Assembly: GCA_963705545.1 (NCBI GenBank)
Contig: CAVPJX010000004.1
Location: forward strand, 248,001-312,000
Length of the DNA: 64,000 bases
Source: DATBLY01 sp963705545
GTDB taxonomy: Bacteria > Actinomycetota > UBA4738 > HRBIN12
Direction: 5' to 3'
Made by a program: the position numbers and the translations under genes. The notes under the pieces are model-generated. The model saw nothing but the letters and a program-made list of their open reading frames with translations, ran no database searches and had not been told where the DNA came from. Positions 17,790 to 25,886 of this stretch are shown one piece after another (the stretch's first letter is position 1; each line of letters begins with the position of its first letter).

Positions 17790-20700
17790 ATGGACCCGGA
17801 CGTCACGCGCGAGGAGCGCCGCGTCGTGACCGTGCTGGTGGCCGACCTCGCCGGCTCGACGGCGCTCGGCGAGCGCCTGGACCCCGAGGAGCTGCGCGTC
17901 GTGGTCGGCGACGCCATCGCGCGGATGGTCGGCGCGGTCGAGGCGTTCGGCGGGACCGTGAAGGACCTCGCCGGCGACGGGATCCTCGCGCTCTTCGGTG
18001 CGCCGACGGCGCACGAGGACGATCCGGAGCGTGCGATCCGCGCCGGGCTCCGGATCGTCGAGGACGTGGGCGAATACGCACGGGAGGTCGAGCGGGCGTG
18101 GGCGATCGCGGGCTTCGGGGTCCGGGTCGGGGTCAACACCGGGCCGGTCGTCACCGGGTCGGTCGGAGCCGGAGACCGGGTCGAGTACGGGGCGACCGGC
18201 GACACCGTGAACGTGGCCGCGCGGCTGCAGGCGGCGGCCGAGCCTGGGCAGGTCCTCGTCGGGTCGGGGTCCCGTCTGCTGAGCGGATCGGCCTTCATCT
18301 GGGGCACACCGCGCGAGCTCGTCCTCAAAGGCAAGGAGCGGCCGGTGTCCGCGTCCGCCGTGTCGGGCGTCACCGGGGCCTCCGGTCGCCGTCGCGAGGT
18401 CGAGGAGCACCACACGCGCCTCGTCGGCCGCGAACGGGAACTGTCGCTCGCGATGGAGAGCGTGGATGCGGCGCTGGGAGGGTCTGGTCACGTCCTGTTC
18501 CTGACGGGCGAGCCCGGCATCGGGAAGACGCGGCTGCTCGCGGAGCTCCGCGAGGCCTTCGAGGGCGGGCGGCCCGTGAGAGGTGCGCCCGTGTGGCTGG
18601 AGGGGCGCTGCGTCTCCTACGGCGAATCGATGCCGTATTGGCCGTTCCGCGATCTCCTACGGTCGTGGCTCGGCCTCCCGATCGACGAACCGGAGCTGCG
18701 CGTCCGCGTGACGCTGCAGCGCGAGGTCGGGCGCCTGTTCGGTGAGCGCGCGGCCGGATACCGGGCCTACCTCGCCACGCTGCTCGGGCTCCCGCTCGAG
18801 CCGGACGACCAGGCGAAGGCCGCCGAGCTCTCACCCGAGGCGATGCAATATCGGACGTTCGAGGTCGTGCGCCAGCTGATCGGCCGCCTCGCCAACGATG
18901 GGCCGGTCGCGGTGGCGCTGGAGGACCTCCACTGGGCGGACCCGACCTCGTTGCAGCTGCTGGAGCAGCTGCTCCCCGACACGGAGGAGCTGCCGCTCCT
19001 GCTGGTGGTCACGTCGCGGCCCGAGCCCACCCACCCGTCCTGGCGAGTGAAGGAGCGCTCCGAGCGCGAGCTCGCGCACCGCACGCGCGAGCTCGTCTTG
19101 GCCGCGCTCGGCGCCGACGCCGGTCGTGACCTGCTGAACGAGCTGGTGGGTGAAGGGGTCCTGCCGCTTGAGCTCGAGGAGCGGATCCTCGAGCACGCCG
19201 ACGGGAACCCCTTCTTCCTGGAGGAGCTCGTCCGGTCGCTCATGGACGCGGGGGCCCTCACGCCCGTGGACGGCGGTTGGCGGTTCGACCATGACGAGGC
19301 GATCGAGGTGCCCCCGACGGTCGAGAAGGTGATCCTGGCGCGGATCGATCGGCTCGATCGTCCCGCGCGCGACGCGCTGATGGCGGCGTCGGTCCTCGGT
19401 CGACGCTTCGGTTTGCCGTTGCTGGAGGCGGTCGCGACCGAGGACGAGGACGGGATCCGGCCGCTGCTCACCGAGCTGCAGCGCGCCGACCTGATCCGGG
19501 AGGGTCGCCGCTGGCCCGATCCGGAGTACCGCTTCAAGCACGCACTGATCCAGGAGACCGCCTACCGAACGCTCGTGGCGGGTGAGCGTGAACGGCTCCA
19601 CCGCCGCGCGGCGGAGTGGCTCGAGGCCCGGTACGCCGGGTCGGAGGAGGACGTCGCGGGGCTGCTCGCCTACCACTGGATGGGGGCGTCGGATCGCGAC
19701 CATGCCGCGCGGTACCTGACGATCGCCGGCGATCGCGCGCGCCAGGAGTACGCACTCGACGAGGCGATCGCGCACTATCGCGAGCTCCTGCCGATCCTCG
19801 AGGAGCGTGGGGAGCGCCGCGAGATCGCCCTCGTGCTCTTCAAGCTCGCGCTGGCGCTGCACATGTCGCTGCGCTTCGCCGAGGCGAACGACGTGTACCA
19901 GCAGGCGTTCGAGCGGTGGGACCGGCTGGAGCCCTGCGCGGCGCCCACCGCGACGCTCCGCGTCGCCACGAGCTACCTGCCGAACGACCCGGACCCGCGC
20001 TCGGCGATCGCCTGGCCGAACATCCAGCTCTGCATGCAGCTGTTCGACCGCCTGGTCGAGGCGTGGCCGGAGCGGACGATCGTCCCGTCCTTGGCCGAGC
20101 GCTGGGAGATCGCCGACGATGGGCTCCGCTACGTCTTCCACCTTCGCGAGGGCGCGGCGTGGTCGGACGGCACGCCGCTCACGGCGCACGACGTGGAGTT
20201 CGGGATCAAGCGGGTCCTGAACCCCGACGCGCCGGGTTCCTCGGTCGCGATCTATTTCGTGCTCGAGAACGGCCAGGAGTACTACCTGCGCCGCAACGCG
20301 GACGCGGATCGGATCGGCGTCCGGGCGCTCGACGATCGCACGGTGGAGTTCCGGCTCGTGGCGCCCGCGCCGTACTTCATGAGCGTGATGAACCGGCCGG
20401 ACGGCGGCCCGCAGCCTCGCCACGCGATCGGGGCCGATCCGGACGGATGGGCGGTCGTCGGCGCCCAGGTCGTGAGCGGACCGTTCCGGACCGTGAGCCG
20501 GACCGACGACGTCTTGGTGCTAGAGCGGCGCGACGACTACGCGGGCACGAGGCCGGGCGACGTCGGCCGCGTCGAGTACGTGCGCAGCGGGGTCCTGGAC
20601 GCGCTCGGGCCCTACGACCACGACGAGCTCGACATCGTGACGACCCGCTACACACCCCTGGTGGCCGACCTCATGCCTCGGGTGGCGCAGGACGCGATCC

Positions 20701-21455
20701 TGGGTCCGGCCGCGTGGTCCGCCTACCTCGCCTTCGATCATGCGGACGCCGTCGTGTCGAACCTCGACCTCCGGAAGGCGCTGGCGCACGCGATCGACCG
20801 CAGCGGCTTCGTCGACGTCGGCGAGAGCATCGTGATCGCGACCGGGGGGATCGTCCCCCCCGCGCTTCAGGGCCATACGCCCGACATCGTGCTGCCGTTC
20901 GATCCCGACCTGGCCCGCAAGCATCTCCAGGCCTCGGGTCTGGACGACGTCGAGCTCACGGTCGTCGGCACGGAGTTATGGGTGTCCCCGTTCCTCGAGC
21001 GGATCACCGAGATGTGGCGCGAGGTCTTGGGCGTCCGCGCCGAGGCGCGGGAGGTGTCGGTCGAGGAGGCGCTCGCCGCCGGGCGGATGATCAACCTCGG
21101 GCCGATCTACGTCACGGGCTGGCTCCCGGGCTACGCCGACCCCGAGTACTACCTCCGGCTCCTCTTCCACTCGGATAGCCGCACGAACGAGGGCGGCTTC
21201 TCGCACGCCCCGTTCGATGAGCTGATCGAGCGCGCGCGCCAGGAGCGAAGCGATCGGGATCGGCTCAGGCTGTACCACGAGGCCGACCGGATGGCGGTCG
21301 CCGATCAGGTCGCCGTGATCCCGGTCCTCTACGTGCGAAGCATGGCGTTCGTGAAGCCGTGGGTCGAGGGGTGGTGGGAGTTCGGGAAGTCGTCGGCGAA
21401 CTTCGCGGATCTGCGGATCGATCCCACGTCGCCCCGGGCGACCGGCGCCGGCTAG
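17790..21455 (+). CDS. Class III nucleotidyl cyclase - AAA/STAND ATPase - TPR - family 5 solute-binding protein fusion
   Basis: 1221 residues in one intact frame. Residues 1-190 are a class III adenylyl/guanylyl cyclase domain with metal aspartates Asp19 (VADLAGST) and Asp63 (LAGDGILALFG) and the GDTVNVAARL helix. About 205-630 is an AAA_16/STAND ATPase: Walker A GEPGIGKTRL near residue 245 and Walker B-like ALEDLHWADP. A short TPR stretch (about 630-715) leads to a full SBP_bac_5 peptide-binding domain (about 720-1215: YVFHLREGAAWSDGTPLTAHDV). No signal peptide or membrane segment is present, so the binding domain should be cytosolic and act as a ligand sensor rather than a transporter part. 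It ends on a CTAG shared with rpsD. Confidence 0.92.
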   Translation: MDPDVTREERRVVTVLVADLAGSTALGERLDPEELRVVVGDAIARMVGAVEAFGGTVKDLAGDGILALFGAPTAHEDDPERAIRAGLRIVEDVGEYAREVERAWAIAGFGVRVGVNTGPVVTGSVGAGDRVEYGATGDTVNVAARLQAAAEPGQVLVGSGSRLLSGSAFIWGTPRELVLKGKERPVSASAVSGVTGASGRRREVEEHHTRLVGRERELSLAMESVDAALGGSGHVLFLTGEPGIGKTRLLAELREAFEGGRPVRGAPVWLEGRCVSYGESMPYWPFRDLLRSWLGLPIDEPELRVRVTLQREVGRLFGERAAGYRAYLATLLGLPLEPDDQAKAAELSPEAMQYRTFEVVRQLIGRLANDGPVAVALEDLHWADPTSLQLLEQLLPDTEELPLLLVVTSRPEPTHPSWRVKERSERELAHRTRELVLAALGADAGRDLLNELVGEGVLPLELEERILEHADGNPFFLEELVRSLMDAGALTPVDGGWRFDHDEAIEVPPTVEKVILARIDRLDRPARDALMAASVLGRRFGLPLLEAVATEDEDGIRPLLTELQRADLIREGRRWPDPEYRFKHALIQETAYRTLVAGERERLHRRAAEWLEARYAGSEEDVAGLLAYHWMGASDRDHAARYLTIAGDRARQEYALDEAIAHYRELLPILEERGERREIALVLFKLALALHMSLRFAEANDVYQQAFERWDRLEPCAAPTATLRVATSYLPNDPDPRSAIAWPNIQLCMQLFDRLVEAWPERTIVPSLAERWEIADDGLRYVFHLREGAAWSDGTPLTAHDVEFGIKRVLNPDAPGSSVAIYFVLENGQEYYLRRNADADRIGVRALDDRTVEFRLVAPAPYFMSVMNRPDGGPQPRHAIGADPDGWAVVGAQVVSGPFRTVSRTDDVLVLERRDDYAGTRPGDVGRVEYVRSGVLDALGPYDHDELDIVTTRYTPLVADLMPRVAQDAILGPAAWSAYLAFDHADAVVSNLDLRKALAHAIDRSGFVDVGESIVIATGGIVPPALQGHTPDIVLPFDPDLARKHLQASGLDDVELTVVGTELWVSPFLERITEMWREVLGVRAEAREVSVEEALAAGRMINLGPIYVTGWLPGYADPEYYLRLLFHSDSRTNEGGFSHAPFDELIERARQERSDRDRLRLYHEADRMAVADQVAVIPVLYVRSMAFVKPWVEGWWEFGKSSANFADLRIDPTSPRATGAG

Positions 21456-22060
21456 CGAGCGGAGTAGTACTCGACGATCAGGCGCTCCTCGACCTCGGCC
21501 GGGAGCGGCACCTCGTCGCGATCGGGCAGGCGGGAGAGCGTGCCCTTGACCTCGTCGGTGTTGCGGTACAGGTACGCCGGCGGCTCGGGGGAGAGCTCGA
21601 TGGCCTCGCGCACGGCGATGAAGTTGCGACCCTTGGCGGAGAGCTCCACGGTCTGGCCCGGCTTCACACGTGCGCTCGGGACGTTCACTCGCTTCCCGTC
21701 GAGCAGGACGTGTCCGTGCGAGACGAGCTGGCGGGCCTGGCGCGTGCTGAGGGCGAACCCGAGCCGCAGGGTGACCGTGTCGAGGCGGGTCTCCAGCTGC
21801 CGGAGCATCTCTTCGCCCGTCACGCCGTGGGAGGCGATCGCGCGCTCGTAGTAGCGGCGGAGCTGCTTCTCGCTGACCCCGTAGATCGCCCGGAGCTTCT
21901 GCTTCTCGACCAGCCGCGTCTGGAACTCCGAGATGCGCTTGCGGCCGCGACCGTGCTGGCCCGGGGGATAGGGTCGCTTGTTGGACGGGCAGTTGGGGCG
22001 CCCGCACAGGGGCGCGCCGACCCGTCGACAGGTGCGGTGGCGTGGTCCGGTCTTGTTCAT
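21452..22060 (-). CDS. rpsD: 30S ribosomal protein S4
   Basis: 202 residues. The N-terminus carries a cysteine set (CRRVGAPLCGRPNC), the zinc-binding form of S4, and the S4 RNA-binding domain is clear (RLDTVTLRLGFALSTRQARQLVSHGHV). S4 is a primary 16S rRNA binding protein that nucleates small-subunit assembly. The gene stands alone, away from the alpha operon with rpsM, rpsK and rpoA. TAGCCT (22079-22074) lies 13 bases upstream of the ATG with GGTGG between, giving a very short leader. The stop overlaps the stop of the convergent cyclase fusion in CTAG. Confidence 0.98.
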   Translation of the reverse strand: MNKTGPRHRTCRRVGAPLCGRPNCPSNKRPYPPGQHGRGRKRISEFQTRLVEKQKLRAIYGVSEKQLRRYYERAIASHGVTGEEMLRQLETRLDTVTLRLGFALSTRQARQLVSHGHVLLDGKRVNVPSARVKPGQTVELSAKGRNFIAVREAIELSPEPPAYLYRNTDEVKGTLSRLPDRDEVPLPAEVEERLIVEYYSAR

Positions 22061-22109
22061 TACGCGGCCACCTAGGCTACCAGCGGGAGCCGCGTGCGAT
22101 GCTCCCGGG

Positions 22110-23030
22110 GTGGACGGGGGGCGCGGCCGGGCCGTCGGATGCGTGCTGGGTCTGGCGCTGGGTGACGCGCTCGGGGCCCCGTTCGAGTTCCGCCGCGCGG
22201 CCGAGGTGCCTGACCCGATCCCGGCGTTGGAGCTGTCGTGGGGCCACCTGCCGCCTGGGAGCTGGACCGACGACACCGCGATGGCCCTGAACCTGGTCCG
22301 ATCCCTCGTGGACCGCGGGGCGTTCGACCCCGGCGATGTCCTCGCGCGGCACGTGGCGTGGCTCGCGTCCGGACCGCCCGACGTGGGGAGCCAGACCCGG
22401 CAGGCCCTGTCCCTCGCGACCCCCGGCCGCCCGCCCGACGAGGCCGCCCGGATCGTCTGGGAGCGGCGTGGGCCCGAGGTGAGCGCGGGCAACGGGAGCG
22501 TGATGTACTGCGCCCCGCTCGGGGTGGCGTTCGCGCGACGCCCCGAGGTCCTCGTCGACGCGGCCCCGGCGCTCTCGGCGATCACGCACTGGGACGGGCG
22601 ATGCCGCACGGCCTGCCTGGCGGTGACGCTGACCGCGGCCGCGCTCGTGCGCGGCGAGCCCTCGGAGCCCGCCGTCCGGGCGACGCTCGGCGCCGTGCTC
22701 GAGCGCGAGGGGGGCGAGGAGCTCGAGTTCCTGACGGCCGAGGCCGGTCGGGCCCGTCCCGTGGACGGTCCTGACCAGGGGTTCTGCCTGTTCGCGGCCG
22801 GGCTCGCGCTCCGGATGGCGGTCGAGGCGCCGACGGTCGAGGCCGGCCTGCGATCCGTCGTGGCGTTGGGCGGCGACACCGACACGAACGCCGCGGTCGC
22901 GGGCGCCCTGCTGGGCGCCCGCGAGGGGATCGACGGGCTGCCATCGGGGTGGCTCGATCGCCTCGCGTTCCGCGAGGCGATCGAAAGCGACGCCCTGGCC
23001 CTCGCCGTGCTCGCGGAGCGGGTCGAGTAG
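22110..23030 (+). CDS. ADP-ribosylglycohydrolase family protein
   Basis: 306 residues from a GTG at 22110. The ARH/DraG fold signatures are present: GLALGDALGAPFEF near the N-terminus, the metal site SWTDDTAMAL and the second metal site GGDTDTNAAVAGALLGA. Such enzymes remove ADP-ribose from arginine or serine side chains, or open related compounds. No ADP-ribosyltransferase is encoded nearby, so the target is unknown. The start is uncertain since the frame is open upstream, but earlier starts would run into the divergent rpsD promoter. Confidence 0.9.
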   Translation: MDGGRGRAVGCVLGLALGDALGAPFEFRRAAEVPDPIPALELSWGHLPPGSWTDDTAMALNLVRSLVDRGAFDPGDVLARHVAWLASGPPDVGSQTRQALSLATPGRPPDEAARIVWERRGPEVSAGNGSVMYCAPLGVAFARRPEVLVDAAPALSAITHWDGRCRTACLAVTLTAAALVRGEPSEPAVRATLGAVLEREGGEELEFLTAEAGRARPVDGPDQGFCLFAAGLALRMAVEAPTVEAGLRSVVALGGDTDTNAAVAGALLGAREGIDGLPSGWLDRLAFREAIESDALALAVLAERVE

Positions 23031-23045
23031 TCTCGGCCAGACTAC

Positions 23046-23255
23046 TCAGGCGATGTCTGCGCCCACGACCGCGTATCCGTCGGCATGGAGCCGGAGGATG
23101 CCCTCGGCTTCGAGCTCGCTCATCACCCGCGCCACCGTGGTCCGCGGCAGGGCGAGGTGTGCGGCCAGATCGTCGGCATCCCACAGGTCCACGGGACCGA
23201 ACGCGGAGAGGACGGCGCGTCGCACGTCGTCGTGATCCGGATCGGTGAGGAGCAT
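23046..23255 (-). CDS. Small winged-helix DNA-binding protein
   Basis: 69 residues. DLAAHLALPRTTVARVMSELEAEGILRL is a winged-helix recognition segment, and little else is present. The ATG at 23255 has GGAGG five bases upstream, which fixes the start; the longer frame to 23537 is an antisense shadow. It is divergent from the small conserved gene at 23383. Proteins this short usually work as dimers or as regulators of a neighbour. Target unknown. Confidence 0.75.
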   Translation of the reverse strand: MLLTDPDHDDVRRAVLSAFGPVDLWDADDLAAHLALPRTTVARVMSELEAEGILRLHADGYAVVGADIA

Positions 23256-23382
23256 GAGCACCTCCGAACGGGGGGTGGGCGCATTACTCTGCTGGGAACG
23301 GCGACCGGATGGAACCCATCCGCCGAAGGGTTCCGCGGTCGTTCCCCGTGCGTTCATCCGCGATCGGAGGGAGAGAGGACCC

Positions 23383-23643
23383 GTGGAGCCCCTGTCGGAT
23401 CCGAAGGACATCTTCGAGTTGATCGTGAAGGCGGACGAACGGCTCAAGTACGCGACACCGGGCCGAGCCGACGCGCGCACCGCGCAGGCTCGCGGCCTGC
23501 TGATGCAGGCGCTCGAGTCGGCACGAGCCATCGGCAACGACGCGCTCGTGGGCCAGGCGGAGACGCGCCTCGCCGACCTGGACGCGCTGGAGTCCGCGGG
23601 GCCCTCGGACGCGGGCGAGCCCGGGGGTGGGGACGGGCCCTAG
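23383..23643 (+). CDS. Small conserved actinobacterial-type protein, function unknown
   Basis: 86 residues. The N-terminus DPKDIFELIVKADERLKYA and a following two-helix TPR-like segment (QARGLLMQALESARAIGN, then QAETRLADLDALE) form a compact helical protein; a similar DPKD..VKADE.LKYA start is familiar from actinobacterial genomes but without assigned function. GTG at 23383 is preceded by GAGAGGA; earlier in-frame codons lack a ribosome site. The stop is shared, as CTAG, with the convergent anti-sigma gene. Confidence 0.7.
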   Translation: MEPLSDPKDIFELIVKADERLKYATPGRADARTAQARGLLMQALESARAIGNDALVGQAETRLADLDALESAGPSDAGEPGGGDGP

Positions 23644-23885
23644 TCGCCGTCCCGCCAGTCGCGGAACACGGCGCGCAGGAGCTCTCGCTGCTCGTCGATC
23701 GGTCGCTCCTCCCGTAGGTCGCCGGCGACGCGGACCGTCGCCCGCAGCTGATCGAGGGCGTTCGCGCACCCCTCGCACCCGGCCAGGTGCGCCTCGAACC
23801 GGACCCGTTCGGGTTCGGACAACGCATCGTCGAGGGAGTCGCTCATCAGCTCGACCATCTCTCGGCAGGTCGGGTTCTCGCTCAC
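23640..23885 (-). CDS. Zinc-binding anti-sigma factor
   Basis: 81 residues. The HxxxCxxC motif (AHLAGCEGC, about residues 32-40) with an upstream Cys (NPTCREMVELMSD) is the zinc-binding anti-sigma (ZAS) signature. There is no membrane segment, so it is a soluble, RsrA-like type that could respond to redox state through its zinc cysteines. The GTG start overlaps the sigma stop (GTGA) and the stop overlaps the convergent gene in CTAG. It should hold the sigma factor encoded directly upstream. Confidence 0.88.
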   Translation of the reverse strand: MSENPTCREMVELMSDSLDDALSEPERVRFEAHLAGCEGCANALDQLRATVRVAGDLREERPIDEQRELLRAVFRDWRDGD

Positions 23886-24539
23886 GAAGCACGCTCCAGG
23901 TAGGGCGCCAGCGCCCCGCGGACCTTGGCGCGGGCGCGGTGCAACAGCACCCGTTGGTTCGTCTCGGAGAGATCCAGTGCGTTACGCACCTCGTCCGAGG
24001 ACCACCCCAAGACGTCGCGGAGGCGGATCACTTCGGCCTGCATCGGCGGACAGCGCGCCGATCGCCTCCCCCACGAGCCGGCGGGTCTCGGCGCTCAGCA
24101 GGCGGTCCTCCGGGATCGTCGCCCAGCTCGGCGGGAGCGTCGACCAGTGTCCCGCCCGCTCTGCCTCGGACCCCAGGAAGGCCGAGGGATCCCACGACGG
24201 CCGATCGAGGTCGTCACCGGCCAGCGCCGCGAAGGGGACCGTGCGGCCCTCCCGTACGCCTCGCGTCTTCGCGATGTTGACCAGGATGCGCAGGATCCAT
24301 GTGCGCAACGATGAGCGACCCTCGAACCCGTCGAGTCCCTGGAGGACCCCGACCCAGGCGTCCTGCACGACGTCTTCGGCGACGGCGTTCGACGACACGT
24401 ACATGCGGGCGACCCGCAGCATCGTCGGAGAGAGCCCGTCGACGAGGGCCATGTACGCGTCCTCATCGCCCGCACGGAGCCGGCGCACCAGCTCGAGGTC
24501 ATCCGGAGATGCGGCCCGGATCCCGCGGCCGGTGGTCAT
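23882..24539 (-). CDS. RNA polymerase sigma factor, sigma-70/ECF type (frame broken once)
   Basis: The first part (from ATG 24539) has region 2 (DEDAYMALVDGLSPTMLRVA, AVAEDVVQDAWVGV, LRTWILRILVNIAKTR). Region 4 lies in the next frame after about 24044: MQAEVIRLRDVLGWSSDEV, then NQRVLLHRARAKVRGAL. Skipping one base in CCGCCGATG at about 24043-24049 joins them into about 218 residues. Intact neighbours and a perfect overlap with the anti-sigma start argue that the gene is functional and the break is a sequence error. It lies 39 bases after the NlpC/P60 gene, so the three genes may be one unit. Confidence 0.85.
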
Positions 24540-24578
24540 CGCGTCGACCCGTCGGATCCGGCGCGGCCCCCGTCGCGG

Positions 24579-25640
24579 TTAGCCCGGCCGGCCGGCGCCG
24601 ACGAAGTACTGCCAGTACACGGCCTGGACCTGGACCTCTCCGCCGGGACCCGGATGGCTGGCGTCGATCATGCTGCTGCCGCCGACGTAGATCGCGACAT
24701 GGCTGATCGGCGTGTAGAAGAACAGGAGATCCCCGGGCACGAGCTGATCCTGCGGGACGTGGGGAAGGACGGCGTACTGCATCGCCGACGAGTGCGGCAG
24801 GTACACGCCCGCCTGACCCCACGCCCAGGACGTGAGCCCGGAACAGTCGAAGCCGACGTTCGGGTCCGCGGACGCATAGACGTAGGGGGTCCCGATAGCC
24901 GCGTAGGCGGCGGCGACGGCGGTCTGGGCGGCCGACGCGTTCGGTAGCGGGACGAAGACGGTCCCGCCTCCTCCACCGCCTCCGGACCCAGCGGTCGGCG
25001 CCGATTGCGCGGCGGCTGCTGCCGCCGCGGCCTGTCGCGCGGCGATGGCGTCGCGGTACTTCTGGTCCATCTGCTCGTAGAGCGAGCGTTGCTCGCCGAT
25101 CGCCGACTCGATCTCGGCCTTGCGCGCGGCGAGGGCGTCCAGCAGCTCCTGCTGCTCGTCGGCCGCGTCGCGATAGCGGGAGGCGGCGCGTCGCGCCTGC
25201 TCGGCGGCCGCGTCCGCCGCGAGTGCCAGGTCGGCGTCGCTCTGCGCGATCGCGCCCATGAACTGGAGGCGGTCGGAGAACTCGGCGAAGCTCTCCGCCC
25301 CCAGGAGCACGTCGAACTGCGAGCCCATCCCCGTATACGCGGCGACGGCGCGGTCCGAGAGCTCCGCGAGCGACCGGTCCGCGACGGACTCGGCCTGCAT
25401 GCGATCGCGTCGGGCGGCCGCCATCTTCGCTTGCGCGTCGGCGAGCCTGGCGTTCGCTTGGTTGTACTCCTCGACCAGCAGGCTCAGACGGCGGTTCAGC
25501 TCATCGAGCTTGGCCTTCGCCGCCTGCACCTCTTCGCGGGAGGGTGCCGCCCAGGAGACGCCGACGGAACCGACGATCAGGGGAAGCATGAGGACCGCGG
25601 CCACGATCAGCCGCGAGATGTTCGTGCGCTTCCGGGACAT
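24579..25640 (-). CDS. Secreted NlpC/P60 peptidoglycan hydrolase with coiled-coil domain
   Basis: 353 residues. A signal peptide (SRLIVAAVLMLPLIVGSVG, cleavage near SWAAPS) leads to a PcsB/RipA-like coiled coil (about 30-220), a Gly-rich linker and an NlpC/P60 domain with catalytic Cys in FDCSGLTSWAWGQ and His in ISHVAIYVGG. It should cleave peptide stems of peptidoglycan during growth or division. The ATG at 25640 is chosen over 25694 because the latter lies upstream of the predicted transcription start. Downstream lie a sigma and an anti-sigma gene, possibly co-transcribed. Confidence 0.93.
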   Translation of the reverse strand: MSRKRTNISRLIVAAVLMLPLIVGSVGVSWAAPSREEVQAAKAKLDELNRRLSLLVEEYNQANARLADAQAKMAAARRDRMQAESVADRSLAELSDRAVAAYTGMGSQFDVLLGAESFAEFSDRLQFMGAIAQSDADLALAADAAAEQARRAASRYRDAADEQQELLDALAARKAEIESAIGEQRSLYEQMDQKYRDAIAARQAAAAAAAAQSAPTAGSGGGGGGGTVFVPLPNASAAQTAVAAAYAAIGTPYVYASADPNVGFDCSGLTSWAWGQAGVYLPHSSAMQYAVLPHVPQDQLVPGDLLFFYTPISHVAIYVGGSSMIDASHPGPGGEVQVQAVYWQYFVGAGRPG

Positions 25641-25665
25641 CTGCCCCCAGGTGTCGGCCAATGAG

Positions 25666-25686
25666 AAAGGCTCCGTTTCCGGAGCC
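25666..25686 (-). promoter_or_regulatory. Leader hairpin with short U-tract, possible attenuator
   Basis: On the minus strand GGCTCC-GGAAAC-GGAGCC is followed by TTT. It lies in the roughly 50-base leader between the predicted start site and the NlpC/P60 start codon. It looks like a small intrinsic terminator placed before a gene, hence an attenuator or stability element. No known riboswitch motif was recognised around it. Confidence 0.5.
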
Positions 25687-25696
25687 GTGACCATCG

Positions 25697-25725
25697 AGGC
25701 TACCCAGGGGAGGCCACGACGTCAA
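25697..25725 (-). promoter_or_regulatory. Sigma-70-type promoter for the NlpC/P60 gene
   Basis: TTGACG (25725-25720) and TAGCCT (25702-25697) on the minus strand are separated by 17 bases, one of the few promoters in the window with a clear -35. The start site is expected near 25690. Confidence 0.65.
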
Positions 25726-25764
25726 ACGGGCGGGCTCGATCGCCACGCGGATCGGGAGACGAAG

Positions 25765-25792
25765 CGAGGGCGGGCCTCGCGGCCCGCCCTCG
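25765..25792 (-). terminator. Terminator after tRNA-Pro
   Basis: A 12-bp perfect stem (CGAGGGCGGGCC / GGCCCGCCCTCG) with a four-base loop follows the tRNA 3' end by three bases on the minus strand. The T-tract is weak. Confidence 0.7.
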
Positions 25793-25795
25793 ATC

Positions 25796-25872
25796 TGGTC
25801 GGGACGGCGGGATTTGAACCCGCGACCTCAGCGTCCCGAACGCTGCGCGCTACCAAGCTGCGCTACGTCCCG
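25796..25872 (-). tRNA. tRNA-Pro (anticodon CGG)
   Basis: On the minus strand the acceptor stem CGGGACG pairs with CGTCCCG at the 3' end. The anticodon stem-loop CAGCG-TTCGGGA-CGCTG gives anticodon CGG, and the T-arm contains GGTTCAAATCC. The discriminator A and a genome-encoded CCA are present (25799-25796). It reads CCG proline codons. A strong hairpin follows. Confidence 0.97.
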
Positions 25873-25886
25873 CGGGAACCGCCAGT

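Noticed and set aside
25640..25800. Cyclic-di-AMP (ydaO-type) riboswitch before the NlpC/P60 gene
   Set aside because: The leader is only about 50 bases and no conserved ydaO elements could be recognised.
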